Part shown: piece after piece, positions 60,948-64,000 of the stretch | How the letters are laid out: every line of letters begins with the position of its first letter | How positions within the stretch are numbered: position 1 is the stretch's first letter | Source: Serripes groenlandicus | Taxonomy: Eukaryota > Mollusca > Bivalvia > Cardiida > Cardiidae | Assembly (NCBI GenBank): GCA_031761405.1 | Contig: JASEVX010000011.1 | Coordinates: 32,786,140 to 32,850,139 of the forward strand | Direction of reading: 5' to 3' | DNA: 64,000 bases | Notes under the pieces: generated by a model | Seen by the model: only the letters and a program-made list of their open reading frames with translations | The model's database searches: none | What the model was told of the DNA's origin: nothing | Translations under genes and position numbers: made by a program

Positions 60948-61087
60948 CCTTTTTCCACTTACAATAAGTCTACAGCAAATGAAATCATTTGTGAAAAACT
61001 TTCTCCATTTGTCACAATAGTTTTAAAAATCGTCCGCTGCAGATGTATAAAATACATCTGCATGACTTTTTTGTGGTAAAGGGTTAA
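60944..61087. mobile_element. piggyBac-type MITE, copy 33 (short)
   Basis: TTAAcctttttccacttaca to gtggtaaagggTTAA; the central region is deleted. Abuts copy 32 at one TTAA. Confidence 0.8.
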
Positions 61088-61243
61088 ACTGTATTGTAAG
61101 AGTGTTGAAAGTGCAGTTGGAACTTGCGCTATTTATGATTTTATCTTTTGTAGCTTTAAATGTAGACTATATATACTCCGTTTATTTTGGATTGAAGGGT
61201 AAATGTAATATTGTATACAGAATGTTATTTATATTGCAATATT

Positions 61244-61651
61244 TTAACCCTATCCCACTTGCAGATGCATTTTGACTCGTCAGCAGCAGACGCTGCTAGG
61301 GGATGCTCAATAAGAATTACATCCACAGTCTGACCCTTACTTAAACCCTAAGAGAGAGCCCGACACTGAATGGGTCTTAACGCTTGTAGTAGAAGCACCT
61401 CTTGAGCTCCAGCAGGTGTGCTGATATTGGTTTCATACCTTGCATATTTCTATCTCAATGTAAATATGATGTAGGGGACCAATATCACTTGAAAGTTGCG
61501 TAAAACGAACAAAAGCAGCATATGACTTGAAAATGTTGTGGCAATAGGAAAAAATTGCTCATCATGAGCAATTTCTCCTTTTGCCACAATGTTTTCAAAA
61601 GTTGTGTGCTGTTGATGCTTCAGAAAGCGTCTGTATGTGAGAAAGGGTTAA
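61244..61651. mobile_element. piggyBac-type MITE, copy 34, with ~200-bp internal insertion
   Basis: TTAACCCTATCCCACTTG at the left, tgtgagaaagggTTAA at the right; about 61305-61505 between is unrelated to the family and has no recognisable ends. The core gaaaaaattgctcatcatga is intact. Confidence 0.8.
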
Positions 61652-62305
61652 GCAACCAGTTGCATGTTAACCAAAGTAGAGCTTGCTTATATATTTTACT
61701 TGAATTAAGCAGCCACCTGTTTCCAGCAGCCAAGGTTATATAAACTTTACCCTGGATGGCTGCCTAAGACAAGTTTTACTGTATCGGGTTAGCAATTCAG
61801 TGGTTTGTTATATGATAATATCATTAACTATTATTATTATTATTATTATTAATATTATATATAAATTTATGCTGTAACATTCCTAGCGTTCAGACTTAAA
61901 TGAATATGAAATCCACAAGTTGTATAAGCAGTTTTAGATGTCACAAAGTTTTGTTTTGCTCACTTTCATATTTCCAAAATGATCATTCCATTTTCACAAA
62001 GGCATGCCTTTACGCTTTGATTACATGTTGAATGTTTGTAAAATAGAAAATAGGTTTTTACATCGTAGATAAAACTTTCACACCCTATTTATTTTTCATA
62101 AACTTTGGAAAATCAAATGACAAGATATCAAATAGCTTAACTTTTCTCCTGTAGGCTGGTTAATTCTAGACATTAAAAAATTAACAATCATAAAATGATG
62201 TTTAGAACTGAATATGTATTTATTGTAAGGAAACTAATTTCCATGTTTGCAATATGATAAGTAAAAGTTATTACATGTTTAAAAGAAACTATGCTGTTAT
62301 ATTGC
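61652..62305. other. No gene seen; contains a TTA microsatellite
   Basis: AT-rich DNA. (TTA)n of about nine units at 61826-61853. No supported ORF or element. Confidence 0.6.
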
Positions 62306-62743
62306 TTGACCCTTTCTGACATACAGACTCCTCCGCAGCAGACGACTTTTGTAAACAATATGACAAAAGGAGAAATTTCTCAAAAAAAAGCAATAACTCC
62401 TTTTGTCTGAATGTTTTCAACTCTTATGCAATAATTATAATTTCATTCATATGAAATTTCCGTATTGTATCAACATTGTCTGATGAATAATTGTTGTTTA
62501 ACCCTTTCCCTCATACGACAATTCTGCAGCAGACAACTTTGAAAGTATTTTTTCAAAACATAGAAAATCTCTATAATTGAATGGATTACCTATGACAAAA
62601 AGTGGAAAACATTGTGGCAAAAGGAGAAATTGCACGTTTTGTGCAATTTCTTCTTTTGTCACTATGTTTTCAAAAAGCCGTCTGCTGTAGAGGTCTCAGA
62701 AAGCGTCTATATTAGGGAAAGGGATATGGGAAAGATTTAAAAC
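62306..62743. mobile_element. piggyBac-type MITE, copy 35, split near its right end by copy 36
   Basis: ttgaccctttctgacataca to gataattgttgtTTAA (62306-62501), then after copy 36 the remainder tatgggaaagatTTAA (62725-62740). The typical right end ttgttgtatgtgggaaaggg is restored if copy 36 is removed. Confidence 0.78.
62498..62726. mobile_element. piggyBac-type MITE, copy 36 (nested)
   Basis: TTAACCCTTTCCCTCATACG to tattagggaaagggatat; nearly identical to copies 10 and 21. The right TTAA is not intact. Confidence 0.9.
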
Positions 62744-62879
62744 TGTTTCCTGTGGAGATAACTTTTGACTACTGATCAGCGGCAACGTTTATAACATTGT
62801 TAGAAATTCAGAAACAGTTCATTACGAGTACATATTGTCGAATTAGAGTCCCAAACTCTCTCGTATTACAGACATAAAC

Positions 62880-63310
62880 CGTAACCTTTTCCCACATACA
62901 GACGCTTTGTGATGCCCCTGCAGCAGATGACTTTTGAAGACAATGTTGCGAAAAGAGAAATTGCCACGAAGCTTTCGACTCTTTTCAATACTTATACTTT
63001 CATTTATAATGTTTTCCACAGGTTTGCGTAATTGATAGGCGGGAGGAAGGGGGAAAAGAAATTTAGAGATACGCATCAAATCTCACCCTTCTGTGATACA
63101 TATCAGTTTCTACAGCAGATGGCATTAAAACCATCTCAGCAAAAGTACCAAAACTCTAAATGAAAATATAATTAAAGAAAACATATTTAAAACATTGCTT
63201 TAAAAAGAGAAAATTCTTATATTGAACCAGCTCTTCTTTTGCCACAATGTTTTCAAAAGTTGTCTGCTGCAGAAGTATCAGAAAACACCTGTATGAGGGA
63301 AATGGTTAAA
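62880..63310. mobile_element. piggyBac-type MITEs, copies 37 (left part) and 38 (diverged)
   Basis: Copy 37: aaccttttcccacatacaga, ctgcagcagatgacttttga, decaying by about 63060. Copy 38: about 63085-63309, with gttgtctgctgcagaagtat and tatgagggaaatggTTAA. Confidence 0.75.
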
Positions 63311-63680
63311 GTATATAGTCCTGATATACCCAGCATTACTGATCATAACCGCCCCACAATAGATATATAAGACTGGGTAGTGGGGTTTTCTGTTATCAAT
63401 GATATACACTTTGATGTTCTTAATGTTAACATATATATTTCTTTGTTTCCAATTAGTTCTATTTATTTATATTTCTGTTACTCTTTCTTGGAACAAAATC
63501 TACAAATATCTGTGCAATATGTTTCCGTGATAACAGATGCAATTAAACTGATTTTGCTCTTAGTATCTTTTTGTTATGAATTGTTGTATCGATATACGCC
63601 ATTCTCTATATGTGAACAGTGTAGATAATTTATAAGATTGTTTGAATGCATAAACTAATCTGGATTTACTGTTTGTTCAC
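63311..63680. other. No gene seen
   Basis: AT-rich DNA with an open frame at 63380-63628 (82 codons, hydrophobic) that shows no domain or conserved motif; I do not support it as a gene. Confidence 0.4.
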
Positions 63681-63699
63681 AAAAGCCAACTTGTCCCTT

Positions 63700-64000
63700 G
63701 GATGGGCTCAAATAATGTAACAATTGAGTTTTGCTCTGTGAAAACCAATATTAGGCCATTTGTGACTGTTGTAGACTCGCACCAATCTGAGCATAAACGG
63801 GATAATTATATTGTTACAATACTCAATTGCTTTTTAAAACCAACATTGAGGCATTTGTAAACCAGTGTAGATTCGAACAAGTCTGAACAAAGCCTTATTC
63901 AAATAATGTAACAATTGAGTTTTGCTCTGTGAAAACCAATAATAGGCCATTCGCGACTGTTGTAGACTCGCACCAATCTGAACATAGACATTATCAAATA
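63700..64000. repeat. ~95-bp tandem repeat, three units, cut by the window end
   Basis: Units begin with acaattgagttttgctctgt at 63719 and 63909, with a diverged unit at about 63815 (caatactcaattgcttttta). All share aaaaccaa.a.t.aggc and a tgtagactcgcaccaatctg-like end. Units 1 and 3 are far more alike than either is to unit 2, so the current repeat length is effectively about 190 bp. Confidence 0.8.

Noticed and set aside
63380..63628. 82-codon hydrophobic frame
   Set aside because: Composition typical of AT-rich DNA; no conserved motif, signal or partner exon seen.

Overview
This is eukaryotic, AT-rich, repeat-laden genomic DNA, most likely from a bivalve mollusc. The inference rests on tRNA-derived SINEs with an 'aacggcgttaaaccc' 3' domain, expanded intronless Cys-loop receptor genes, molluscan-style interspersed repeats, and a split gene with GT-AG introns. 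No bacterial gene organisation is present. LAYOUT. (1) 1-8000: minisatellite made of a 50-bp unit (1-1310) and then a 34-bp unit (1311-2820 and 5692-8000), split by a 5'-truncated non-LTR retrotransposon (2821-5691). (2) 8000-17062 (segment A) and 22195-36900 (segment B): two copies of one segmental duplication separated by another 34-bp array (17063-22194), itself split by a 1.4-kb hAT-like element. Each copy carries an intronless, minus-strand nicotinic-receptor-like ligand-gated channel gene (13259-14539; 25852-27108) and, head-to-head with it, a small plus-strand ORF for a putative secreted Cys-containing peptide (14913-15083; 27561-27743). Segment A alone has about 2 kb with an 825-bp hAT element. 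Segment B alone has a 1.1-kb insertion and a 6.25-kb element with about 0.95-kb terminal inverted repeats, containing a dead LINE and an inverted 21-bp minisatellite. (3) 37266-44045: a decayed CR1-like LINE broken by three later insertions: a 4.46-kb Ty3/gypsy (mag-type) LTR retrotransposon with 164-bp LTRs and ATGAC target duplication, a 165-bp MITE and a tRNA-derived SINE. (4) 44189-63310: a very dense cluster of a palindromic, TTAA-flanked, piggyBac-type MITE (termini CCCTTTCCC...GGGAAAGGG), about 37 recognisable copies in 19 kb, with nested copies and other elements. 

Threaded through the MITE cluster is a seven-exon plus-strand gene (45126-56556), reconstructed here from splice sites and reading-frame continuity. 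It encodes a 184-residue multi-pass membrane protein that I recognise as a type-1 angiotensin II receptor-associated protein (AGTRAP) homologue. Its introns are largely MITE DNA, and some copies end within 18-30 bases of a splice acceptor. 

The window therefore holds two tandem receptor paralogues, one AGTRAP-like gene, two candidate small secreted peptides, and otherwise a stratified record of transposition whose order can be read from nesting and target-site duplications. No autonomous piggyBac or hAT transposase is visible. All identifications are by eye; no database search was run.
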